From: Nothopassalora personata
Lineage: Eukaryota > Ascomycota > Dothideomycetes > Mycosphaerellales > Mycosphaerellaceae
Reading direction: 5' to 3'
Assembly: GCA_033816765.1 (NCBI GenBank)
Contig: CM066290.1
Coordinates: 2,604,001-2,668,000 of the forward strand
Length of the DNA stretch: 64,000 nucleotides
The notes beneath the pieces are model-generated. The model had not been told where the DNA came from. It worked only from the letters and a program-made list of their open reading frames with translations, and ran no database searches. Shown here in pieces: positions 36,861 through 45,567 of this stretch. Within the stretch, counting starts at the first letter, position 1, and each line of letters starts with the position of its first letter. A program made the translations under genes and the position numbers.

Positions 36861-37761
36861 TTACAATGCTTAACTACGTAGTATATATCTTAATAGCTAT
36901 ACTAGGTCCTACTAGCTTGCCTAAATATCCAATTAAACTAAAATGAAATTAGGGCAAGTTAGACCTAAGGGACCCCCTCTAAACCTAAGGTTAACATAAC
37001 CTATTAGTCGTTAATACTAGTAAGGTATTATTAATCGTATCCTAGTAATATTCGTTAGAGAGCGTCAGTTTTAGGGCGGATCGTACTCTAAAGGAGCTCT
37101 TTAACCTTAAGAAGTAATCGCGGAATATCTCTACCTTACCGTCCTAGGAAGGTAGGTTCTAACCTCTAGGACCCGACGGTTCTTCTCCGGTACGCAACGT
37201 AGGCGCGGCGGCGTTTAGCGTCTATAGTAACTATCTTATTAGGTTACTAGTAGTCGTCTTATTATAAACTAGTAGCGAGACTATAGGTATTAACTAACGT
37301 CGAGCGTCTTCTAATTCTTTTAAAGCGGCGCGCGTTATAATTAACTCGGCTTATATTTCTTCCTATTACTAGTATAGTTACTAAAGCATAAGTTAGAAGT
37401 TTTTATTCGGGGTACTAGTCCTAGGGTTCTCGCTACCCAGCGACGTTATTACGTATCCCGTCTCTTTAATAGTAGGTACCTAGCTAATTCGAATAGATCG
37501 AACTTAATATTACGGGTAAACGACGTATATACTAAAGTTCTATAAGGTATATAATAAGTTTAATATAGAAGAAAGGGGAAGTCGAACGCTATCCGAAGAA
37601 AAGGTATCGGAAAGTAATCCGAACGTATAGGCGTAGCCTATACTAAGAAATAGGGGCCCGCTCCTTATATCTAGTATCCAAAGCTAGTAAAGGTGTTTAA
37701 GACTAATATAGTAATATAGGTAATATTAAGTCAATTAGACTGCCTTTATAATAGTTAGTCT

Positions 37762-37771
37762 AAAGGGGGAG
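37762..37771 (+). other. Polypurine tract
   Basis: AAAGGGGGAG directly before the 3' LTR, where plus-strand DNA synthesis is primed in LTR elements. It fixes the element's orientation as plus. Confidence 0.75.
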
Positions 37772-38283
37772 TGTTATAAATTAGGTAACTAATAGCTATA
37801 TTAGTTAGGACTTAGTATATATATATACTATATGTTAGGAACCGCTGTACGTTATCCCAACTGGGCTTGGATCTTTGCAGTGATGTCTCTGACTCGTTGA
37901 GAAGGTAGTGGTTCCAAACAGTATATGGTGTATACTTGAAATGAGTTGAGCACGAGGCTCCTATCTATACTCGTAAAGAAGCGTCGTCTATATAGTGCCA
38001 TGTCTTGGCGTGACTGATCAGTCGGATCAGTTGATCTGTCCTGCTCTCTCTGCTCTGTTACAGAGCACGCAGATCGGAGAGAGCACTCTGCATATCGGAT
38101 CCTTCCACTAGTGTGTAGGCATCGATTGGTTGGCTGGAGCTTCTCCGGATCGATCCGTAACACTATATTATACTGTTTCTATAGCTAGATAGTCTCACAC
38201 CCTATAGCAATTCATAAGGGTTACTAATCTACCCTATCGTTTCAATCTAGAAGCTTGTACTCGTCAAATACCTATTTATAACA
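37772..38283 (+). repeat. 3' LTR of the RIP-mutated element, split by a solo LTR
   Basis: The LTR halves are 37772-37832 and 38168-38283. The inner half is T/A-converted (GGTAACTAATAGC, ACTTAGTATATAT) and the outer half retains CA dinucleotides, the mirror image of the 5' LTR. Confidence 0.85.
37833..38162. mobile_element. Nested solo LTR with CTATA target duplication
   Basis: 330 bp with terminal inverted TGTTA...TAACA, flanked by CTATA at 37828-37832 and 38163-38167. The composition is normal (CA/TG kept), so it entered after the host element was mutated, or escaped mutation. No internal region remains, as expected after recombination between two LTRs. The strand is unknown. No second copy is present in the window. 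Confidence 0.85.
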
Positions 38284-38399
38284 AGCGAAAGGTAACACAG
38301 AGAGCAAGGTAAGAACTCTTGCCGGCTGCCGAGCCCTACACTGTGTGCCAGGTTCCATGCACGTTGCTAACATCAGCAATATCACAGCATGTGACAAAC

Positions 38400-39017
38400 A
38401 TGGCTGCAACGCCTGCGGAACAGACAGTCGACCTGCTCGAGGAACGTCTCGAGCGGCTCACGTATCTTGTCAACGGCGACAATCTCCACCACACAGAGCA
38501 CCCGCCAACTTCGTCCCCTCCGGCGAAAACGCGCCTAGCAGCACTCGATCGCAGCCTCAAATCACTGGCTGCCCGGTCGCCAGCCATAGCAGATCTCCTC
38601 AAGCTTCACCGAACACATCCAGATCTCTTCCACACGACGTCCGCCAACAGCCCGCCAAGTACACTGCCTCCCGCATCTCTAGCACAATTGGTCCTTGCAC
38701 ACGAGCAGCTCTACAGAACCACAAACTCGCAGCTTACGACCGTCAACGACAGCAAAAACATCCCGGACCCAGCCGCACTCTCCAAGCTGATTGGCCTGCG
38801 AAGCCGACTCGAAGCAGTCGAGACCAAGCAGACGGAGCAGGCGCGACAGTTCGCGGAGCTACGAGGCAGAAGCGCAAAGATTGTGGAGAAGTGGTACGAG
38901 AAAGGCGTGCTGGACATGGGCGAGAACTGGGCCCAATGGGAGGAGAGGCTCCGCGACGCCGAGATACTGGTCCGACGGAGAGAGGCTGCGAAGAAACGAG
39001 AAGACGCAGGCGCGTGA
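38400..39017 (+). CDS. Dynactin p24-type subunit, RO10-like (nuclear distribution protein)
   Basis: A single exon; 205 residues from the ATG opening MAATPAEQTVDLLEERLERL, preferred over an upstream frame extension that starts close to the transposon flank. The protein is mostly helical with an N-terminal coiled coil, a Ser/Pro loop, and a C-terminal helix (RSRLEAVETKQTEQARQFAEL, then WYEKGVLDMGENWAQWEERL). This pattern matches fungal RO10/dynactin p24, part of the dynactin shoulder that helps dynein move nuclei. It starts 112 bp after the transposon's target duplication, so its promoter may lie partly in the element. Confidence 0.7.
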   Translation: MAATPAEQTVDLLEERLERLTYLVNGDNLHHTEHPPTSSPPAKTRLAALDRSLKSLAARSPAIADLLKLHRTHPDLFHTTSANSPPSTLPPASLAQLVLAHEQLYRTTNSQLTTVNDSKNIPDPAALSKLIGLRSRLEAVETKQTEQARQFAELRGRSAKIVEKWYEKGVLDMGENWAQWEERLRDAEILVRRREAAKKREDAGA

Positions 39018-39115
39018 TGCATTGAACGAACCGGCGTTCTAATGGTACACGGCACATAATTTACATTTTGGAAGCTGCATCCTCCTAGTCCGACCACAAC
39101 TGCGACACATAATCG

Positions 39116-39907
39116 TCAAAGCCGTGCCACTGGACAGCCGCGACCCTCGAACACATCGTCGTGCACGGCAACATCGATACCGGCCACGTCCACATCAACA
39201 TCAACAGCCGAGTCTGCGGGAATGCTATCCTCCGCTTGCAAATTCCACAGCTCCTTCTCCAATGCTCGCCGTTCCTCCAAGCTCTCGGCAAGCAGCTTCC
39301 TCAGACTGGCGAGCTCCGTCTCAGCAGCGACAGCGCGCGCCTCGGCGTCCACCGCCAACCACTTGATCGTCCTTCGCGACTTGAAGCGAGAATCCCGGAC
39401 TTTGTTCACCAATACCGACAGCTTAGCCACTTCTTGCCGCAGGTCCAGCACATCGCCATCGCGCTCCCCCAATCGGGACCATGCCGTACGCAAAATTCCC
39501 TCCTGCTTCTTGATCTGTTCGCTCCGACCGTCTAGTTCTCGCTGTGCCCACTCCAGCTGCCCGTCCTTGGCCTCAAGCTCTAGAGTCAGGTTGCCAAGCT
39601 GGTCGGCCAGTTTCTCATTCTCACGATTCTGGCCTAGGCGCTCGAGTTGCAGTCGCATGCATATGTCTCGGTACAGGGATGGTAAAGCGTTCACACGCTG
39701 CAAGCCTGGCGGCGCCGAATGCCGCTCAGCTGGAGGCGGTAGGCCAAGGTCGAAGGCATCATTGACCGACTCGGCGGAGTGCACACTGAAAAGCTTCTCT
39801 TCGATCCTACCAAAGGGTGTGTTGGTGACAGGCTCTGATGGGTCGTCATTGGGCCTGTCATTCACCTGGCTTCGACCTAGTACGCTTCTCAATCTAGTCA
39901 AGACCAT
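39116..39907 (-). CDS. Coiled-coil protein of unknown function
   Basis: 263 residues in one exon. The first 85 residues are disordered (Pro/Ser/Asp); about 85-235 is heptad coiled coil (ENEKLADQLGNLTLELEAKD, LASLRKLLAESLEERRALEK); then an acidic tail of alternating Asp and Val. The end is doubtful: the annotated stop follows CPVARL, but another frame just before it reads WHGFDDYVSQLWSD to its own stop and looks more like a conserved terminus. No family recognised. It converges with the RO10-like gene (98 bp between stops). Confidence 0.6.
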   Translation of the reverse strand: MVLTRLRSVLGRSQVNDRPNDDPSEPVTNTPFGRIEEKLFSVHSAESVNDAFDLGLPPPAERHSAPPGLQRVNALPSLYRDICMRLQLERLGQNRENEKLADQLGNLTLELEAKDGQLEWAQRELDGRSEQIKKQEGILRTAWSRLGERDGDVLDLRQEVAKLSVLVNKVRDSRFKSRRTIKWLAVDAEARAVAAETELASLRKLLAESLEERRALEKELWNLQAEDSIPADSAVDVDVDVAGIDVAVHDDVFEGRGCPVARL

Positions 39908-41302
39908 CGTTCAATTGGGCCGTTTATCAGTCTTTGGTGGGTGAACAGCGGACTGAACCAGCAGCGCCATAGTGCCGCAGACTCACATGGAGATATACTC
40001 GTAGCGGCGGTGTGGATTCAGCCAGGATCTTCTGTCAGGCAGTGGTCAACGAGCAAAACTTTTTACACTTACCACTGAGCTTAACTTTCCAACAGAACTC
40101 TGCACACCACATCGTTGGGCATCCCAACATGGGTCTTCGGCCATCGTCCACGAATAAGAGGTCAAGCATGAAGTCGTGCTTGGCGAAGTATTTTTCGGCA
40201 CGCTACCAACGTTGCACACGTTAAATCCACACTTGAATAATACGACGAACATGACAAGTTGGAAGACAATGCTAGACTACTTTGTTGGCAAAGTATGCGC
40301 TCGGCGTTAGCCATCGCTGTGGACGTAGGGACAAACGTCAGCTGAAAGCACCCGAAAAGAGTCCATCATGAAAAGATGCCAACCACTGCTCTGTTCGCCA
40401 TCTGTATACGCAAACCCCCCGGAACATGTGGTTCGTGGGGAATCATCGATCGAGCTGTGCCTATCTGTGGCCCCTGATACGGCCGTAATCGAAATCCTCG
40501 CGATAACAACCTATAAATTGAGACGTTGTCGAGCTGAGAGGGGGATGATGAGATCGGCAACAGTTGGGGCCGAGCCGTCCGATATAGCACAGACAATCGC
40601 GTTTAGTGTTTAGGGTTGCCTGTTCAATAGCGACATTCTCACGCTGCGAGCTACAGAGTTGAGCCGCTTCCGCGCCACGAGAGCTGTATCATCATCCAGG
40701 GGTGTGCCACACATCAATTCTTATAATAATGGGACTGTTATACCTCATGGCGATATGTCTCATCAGTCGATACCCTTGATACAGATCATCACCCTTCTGT
40801 TCGCAATATCCGAGAGCACATTGAGAGTGTCTATCGCCCAGGGACGTCGGGACCATCGCTCACTCGACCAGCCTCCTTCGCTCAGGAAGCACAAGACAAG
40901 GTTCCCCACAGCACTTCTTGTCTTGCACCAGGTACTGAGCCTGGGTAGGTACCACGACCTCGAAATTCATTAGTAGCCTAGACCACGAAAGGGCTAAGCG
41001 GAATATTCGCTGAACTACAGCCATTATCCCAAACATTGCTTAGGAGCTAATCTTAAACCAACATTACAGCACTATTTCCAGCATTGATAAACTTCCGTTT
41101 GGAAAAAAATTAGAGTCTTGCAACATAACCTTACCTTACTAGCAACATCTTGGTTGTGTCTGCTTCCTCTCCGTTGCTTTGCCTGCTTTCAATAACGACG
41201 GAATGGCCTCCGCGCCGGCGGCGAACGCTTCACCGCGCACGTGCGACGACACTGAACGTACCCGTTCAGTTATACCATCCTATTCGCACGACCCTCTCTA
41301 AG
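39908..41302. other. Intergenic (1.4 kb)
   Basis: Only short frames; no repeat or RNA gene recognised. A short A-run (AAAAAAA near 41103) is unremarkable. Confidence 0.4.
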
Positions 41303-42598
41303 CTACAGTAACGAGCCCAATCTCGCTCGCTCCTGCACGACCGCGTCTAGCTTCGTTGACGTCTCTTTCAGCGCTGCCTGCGCAGCTCGCAACTTGCCGG
41401 ATAGTTGATATACCTCTTTTTCGGCAAGTTGAAGTGCTTCAGTATCTTCCTCGCGCTCTTCTTTGGCTACTCGCAACCTCTGTTCAAGCTTGGCGATTTT
41501 CTCCTCTGCTGCTGTTGTGCGGTGCTCGAGAGTGAGGTTGCGCTTCCTGAAGCATTCGAGGGCTGCGGTCTGCCGAGAGTTATCGTCGGCAAGGATGCTG
41601 TTGCGGTCGTTTGACTCGATGAGACGCCGCTTCAGGTACCCACTACCGCGCCAGCGGGAGGTATGGAGAGTGTCGATCCGGTCTTGGAGCGCAGCCTCAC
41701 GCTGAGCGCAGGTGCTGTGAGATTTCTCAAGCTCACGAAGGTCCTTGTACATGGCGTTTTTGGCGCGGAGGAGAGACTCGATGCCCGTGTAGACTTGACG
41801 GTATTTGCTGGCTAATGATTGGCACAGATCTTCGGCTTGCAGACGCATGGCGTTGCATCTCTCGAGCATCTGGCGAGTGACGTCGCGGGTGCAGGTCATG
41901 TCTGCGAGATCCTGGATTGTCTGTTCCAGGCGAGTGGTCAGGAGATCGGTCTGGATCTCAAGGTCTGAGGCCTGGCGTCGTTGGTGTTCATTGTGTTGTG
42001 TAGCCCATTGGCCGACATTTGGATCTGCTTTCAGCTTAGGTGGGGAGGAGTGGCGCGGGAAGGGAGGTGGGTTGTCGAGGATTGCAGGGTGGCATTGAAT
42101 CGTAATGGAGCCGTGAAGTTTGCTGTCGCGGCGAGTACTGTCATTGCTGAGGCGAGAGATAGTGCCTGGACGGAGGTCTGGAGATGAGTCGGTATCGTCC
42201 TGCTTCATGGGTTGGGAGAACTCATGGAAGAGACCTTGGGAGACCGTGGTGGCGCTTGAGGAAGTAATCGGAGAGGAAGAGCGGGATGGCACGTAGAAGT
42301 GCATCATGCTTGGCGCTCTGTCGGCGTTGGGCCAGTACAGAGGCTGATAAAACGAGTGGGGCAGTCTGCAGACCGTATGCTCGGTGGTTACATTGGGTGC
42401 CCAGATTGCACGGCCTTCAGTCGCAGGCAGATGAGGTAACGGTTCATCCGAGGCATTTTCCTGCCAGACACTACTGACGACTGAAGGAGAGGTACCGAGC
42501 GGTTGAGCTGTCGATGGCGTGTCGCTTCCAAGTGCTTGCATGATCTCTGTGTTGGTAGCCTGGCGTCGGAAAAGGTCGCGGATCTTGGAAAAGTGCAT
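41303..42598 (-). CDS. Coiled-coil protein of unknown function
   Basis: 431 residues in one exon. Residues 1-190 are disordered and Ser/Pro/Thr-rich; about 200-430 form coiled coil to the C-terminus (KIAKLEQRLRVAKEEREED, LSGKLRAAQAALKETSTKLD). It contains four scattered Cys in the coil and no catalytic motif. A weak resemblance in layout to the 39.1-kb gene (disordered head, long coil, same strand) may reflect shared bias rather than ancestry. Confidence 0.65.
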   Translation of the reverse strand: MHFSKIRDLFRRQATNTEIMQALGSDTPSTAQPLGTSPSVVSSVWQENASDEPLPHLPATEGRAIWAPNVTTEHTVCRLPHSFYQPLYWPNADRAPSMMHFYVPSRSSSPITSSSATTVSQGLFHEFSQPMKQDDTDSSPDLRPGTISRLSNDSTRRDSKLHGSITIQCHPAILDNPPPFPRHSSPPKLKADPNVGQWATQHNEHQRRQASDLEIQTDLLTTRLEQTIQDLADMTCTRDVTRQMLERCNAMRLQAEDLCQSLASKYRQVYTGIESLLRAKNAMYKDLRELEKSHSTCAQREAALQDRIDTLHTSRWRGSGYLKRRLIESNDRNSILADDNSRQTAALECFRKRNLTLEHRTTAAEEKIAKLEQRLRVAKEEREEDTEALQLAEKEVYQLSGKLRAAQAALKETSTKLDAVVQERARLGSLL

Positions 42599-44491
42599 CT
42601 TGCTCGGCTGCTGGTAGTGTTGAGGCTGCCGAGTTGACGAGAAATTCTGAAAATTTGGCTACAGACGACTGCTGATATATCGTGTGCAACTATGCAGACG
42701 ACGAGAGACTTACGCTGGCTGCATACATGCAGAATGTCTCACACGTATGCTTGTGTCAGGCTACGGTCATCTGAGACATTAAGTTCCCGATCAAGTACGG
42801 ATGAACAAAGACGCATTCTAGAGGTCAGTCAAGCTGCGGCAGAACAGGTGTATGGCAAACTTCAACGGGGAGACTGCAACATCAGCGCTGAATCTCTGTA
42901 CTTCACGCTTTGACACCGTCTTCATACTGGCAATTTTTCAGCGCAGCTCAGCTAGGCGTCCTTGTCCGCTAATCCGCAGTTCCAAGTCACACACTTTTGC
43001 TGTCCATCCTCAACTACAAGACCTTCTTATTCAGCTCCGCCGTCAGCTCTTGCCATGCCGCTACCACCCCAGCTAGGTGGCTCAGCCTCTGCTTCAAATT
43101 TCTCGACCGAGGCCAGTGCTATTGGATAGCTCTCGGAATTGCCCTTGCTGGAACTGGGACTCGTACCAGTACTGGTCGGCATGCTGGGTCATGAGATTCA
43201 GACTTTGCGTCAAACGGCGAGCAACATGGTCGTGATCGACTTGGAGCTGGTTGTTCTCCTCGGCATAATCCAATATCATATTTGGTAGGTCTTGTTAGAA
43301 GTAGACGAACGAGTTGGACTGCCGCCTTGCGCGAATAGAGGGTGCTGTGAGAACAATATTGGGCATAAAGGCGACATCGATAGGCGCTATGCAGGTTGAT
43401 CGTTAAGGTCTTTCGTCAAGTCAAGTCTTAGTGGTATCGGCGATCATCTGGACAAAATGTAGCTTTTCGATCGTTGATGAGTCACCACCTGTTGACGAGC
43501 CATTGAAGCGAGGTGACTGTGGCAGTAGAGGCTCGATGTCTTCCTGGACAGTGCTCAGGGCGTGGCCAGTACAGATGCCACACTGAACTCTGGCTTTTTC
43601 TCACTGCATCTTTTGATCTTTCTGAAGCTTGCGAATGTGCTTGCAACTGATGGCGAACCTAATCTTGACACTCATACACTGCAGAGCTCTCTGCATCGAA
43701 GCCATTTTTTCTTGATCACTCAAATGTCTCGTAAATATGTTTGGGGGGGGGGGGGGGGGGGTGCTTCCGGTATATTGCCAGATATACTGAGAGTCCAGGA
43801 ATACTCTTCGCACTTGAGACATCGTCGAGTTCTAGAAGATGCGACACTACCGTTGTAGATGCATGTAGCGATTTAGGATGGCAAACTCAGCTTCAGAGCG
43901 CTCTGCCGGCTTCGAGCTCTTCTTGCGTCGTAATCAAAGGAATTAGCAAGATGCGCAACAGACCAAGTAACCAAACAGCTTTTGTGACAGGGCATGTCCA
44001 CCGGTGACAGCGTCCTTGTTGCTCCAGATCACTTGGAAGAGATGCTTGTTCACCTTCACCTTCACGATGGTAGCAAATGTCGTGTAAACACAATTTGTAA
44101 CAGTAATAGAGTTCACCAGGCATCTTTTCTCCGTTCAACAAGGGAAGCATCCATTCACCAGCGCCATGCGCCAGTCGGCACATCCCGCTCCTTAGCTGAG
44201 TGCACGAGCCATTCAACACACGTCTATTCACATCGGCAATCCTCGAGTAAACACATCATGATCTATAAAACCGGATTTCAAACATCCAATACCTGTCACC
44301 GCGACATACACATAGCACATTCCGCCACAAGCCTCGCCTGAAACGTTCCCCTTCTGCAACATCAAGTAGAACCACACTACGCCTTCGATCTTCATCATCT
44401 CTCGCGACCGTCGCAGTAAGTGTGGAGGAGTAGCGCTAGTATCGAGAACTACCAGATCGTGGCCACTAAAATCTCTTACAGTCCCGACACC
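42599..44491. other. Intergenic (1.9 kb) with a G homopolymer
   Basis: No firm gene. A minus-strand frame at 43279-43094 (61 codons, helical: NNQLQVDHDHVARRLTQSLN) could be the tail of a third coiled-coil gene or a relic, but lacks a start context and upstream exon. A run of 19 G lies at 43743-43761. A possible 5'-leader intron acceptor (CTTACAG) precedes the ATG at 44492. Confidence 0.35.
43743..43761. repeat. G19 homopolymer
   Basis: Nineteen consecutive G on the plus strand (TTG8, G10, G). Could form a G-quadruplex; the exact length is prone to sequencing error. Confidence 0.85.
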
Positions 44492-45237
44492 ATGTCCAAC
44501 AATCTAGGCGATCAGGACGGTGCTCACACTGATGGCAGCTTGACGGCGCCCGATGTCGCGCGCACTGGAGCAAAGGGCCCAAGCAGGCGTTACCAACATT
44601 TCCCATCATCGGTCTTCACTCCCGGCAAGTTCAGCTGGCCTGATGACGACGCGCCCGTAAAGCCGCCACCAGCCTGGGTGACCAAGGATCCTTCCTCGCC
44701 ACCATGGGCCATGACGGACGAAGAGAAGTGGCGTCGCCATCACGAGAGCGACTGTGTGTGCATCGTATGCCAGATCAAGCAGGTGAATGGCTGTGCTGGT
44801 CCAAATTACGACCCAGACCAAGACGTAAGTGTTGTTCCTCGCCGCCCGTCCACATACCATACTGACTGCCGCAGCCACAAACACTGTCTCTTCGCTCCTA
44901 CTCCAACGACACAGGCAGACGACCCGAAATGAATACTTCAACCGACTGTGGAGTTGATTGCCCCAACAAGTGCATCCTTTCTTGCTTCTGCGACATGTGC
45001 AAGGCCAAGAGGATCAATGGTTATCGTCCAAGTCCAGACGAGATCGCCGAGGCCAAAGAGGAAGCTAAGCAGGCGTATCTGTCGACACGAGAGGGCAGAC
45101 GAGATGAGATGCTCAAGGTGAGGGCCGAACGCAAGGCATACGAGAAGTATGGAGGATCTGTGCGTAGACGTCGGGAGCCGACTGAGTCTGAGCTCGAAGC
45201 GGAGAGTGAGCTGGATGCCATGATGCGTGAAGGGTGA
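44492..45237 (+). CDS. Protein with a duplicated Cys motif (C-x-C-x2-C-x2-K-x2-N-G)
   Basis: Exon 1 44492-44824 and exon 2 44875-45237, with a 50-nt intron (GTAAGT, ACTGAC branch, GCAG) and phase-0 join, give 231 residues. Two copies of the same short motif are separated by 60 residues: C88-V-C-I-V-C93-Q-I-K-Q-V-N-G and C148-F-C-D-M-C153-K-A-K-R-I-N-G. A Pro and Asp follow each (GPNYDPDQD; YRPSPDEI). Extra Cys lie just before the second copy (CGVDCPNKC). The intron falls just after copy one. Between and after are charged, disordered stretches; the C-terminus is a Glu/Arg-rich helix. The Cys spacing suggests metal binding, but no known family was recognised. Function is unknown. Confidence 0.75.
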
Positions 45238-45567
45238 GGCGCGGCGCGTAGACAAGGCTCTTCTACTTCTATAGCACCTGGACGGCCACGCTACCAGCAA
45301 TGGACAAGACTTCTACGTCCTGCCCTGATACATCCATTTCGACCTCCCTGTACGCTTTCGGGCTAGCGGAGTCATTCGCAGTGGACACAATGCCAGCGGG
45401 CGTTACTCCCTCAAAGCCTCGAGTCCCGAAGGTGGTTCGGCAAGACTTGATCGGGGGACGCTTCCGGGCAGTTGACGGGGCGAGCGCCGTGTCAGCCCAG
45501 GATAGCAGATATCAATAAGTACATCCAATGCGCTTTTCAGATTGCAAGAAAAGTGTGCACGGCTCCT
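45238..45567. other. Intergenic, convergent spacer
   Basis: 330 bases between the stops of the Cys-motif gene and the PAF-acetylhydrolase-like gene; nothing recognised. Confidence 0.4.

Larger units (their letters stand above)
35492..38283 (+). mobile_element. RIP-mutated LTR retrotransposon, Copia-like, with 5-bp target duplication
   Basis: 5' LTR 35492-35666 (about 175 bp) and 3' LTR 37772-38283 (177 bp once a nested 335-bp insertion is removed) match along their length. Both start TGTT; the 3' copy ends ATAACA and the 5' copy ATAATA, one C-to-T change away. AGCGA flanks the element on both sides (35487-35491 and 38284-38288). A polypurine tract (AAAGGGGGAG, 37762-37771) abuts the 3' LTR. 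The 2.1-kb inside is very AT-rich with few CA/TG dinucleotides, as left by repeat-induced point mutation. It is too short for gag-pol, so it is deleted or non-autonomous. Superfamily is a guess from LTR length; orientation is from the polypurine tract. Confidence 0.9.

Noticed and set aside
37852..38163. Minus-strand frame of 103 codons in the solo LTR
   Set aside because: Lies wholly inside a solo LTR, which does not code for protein.
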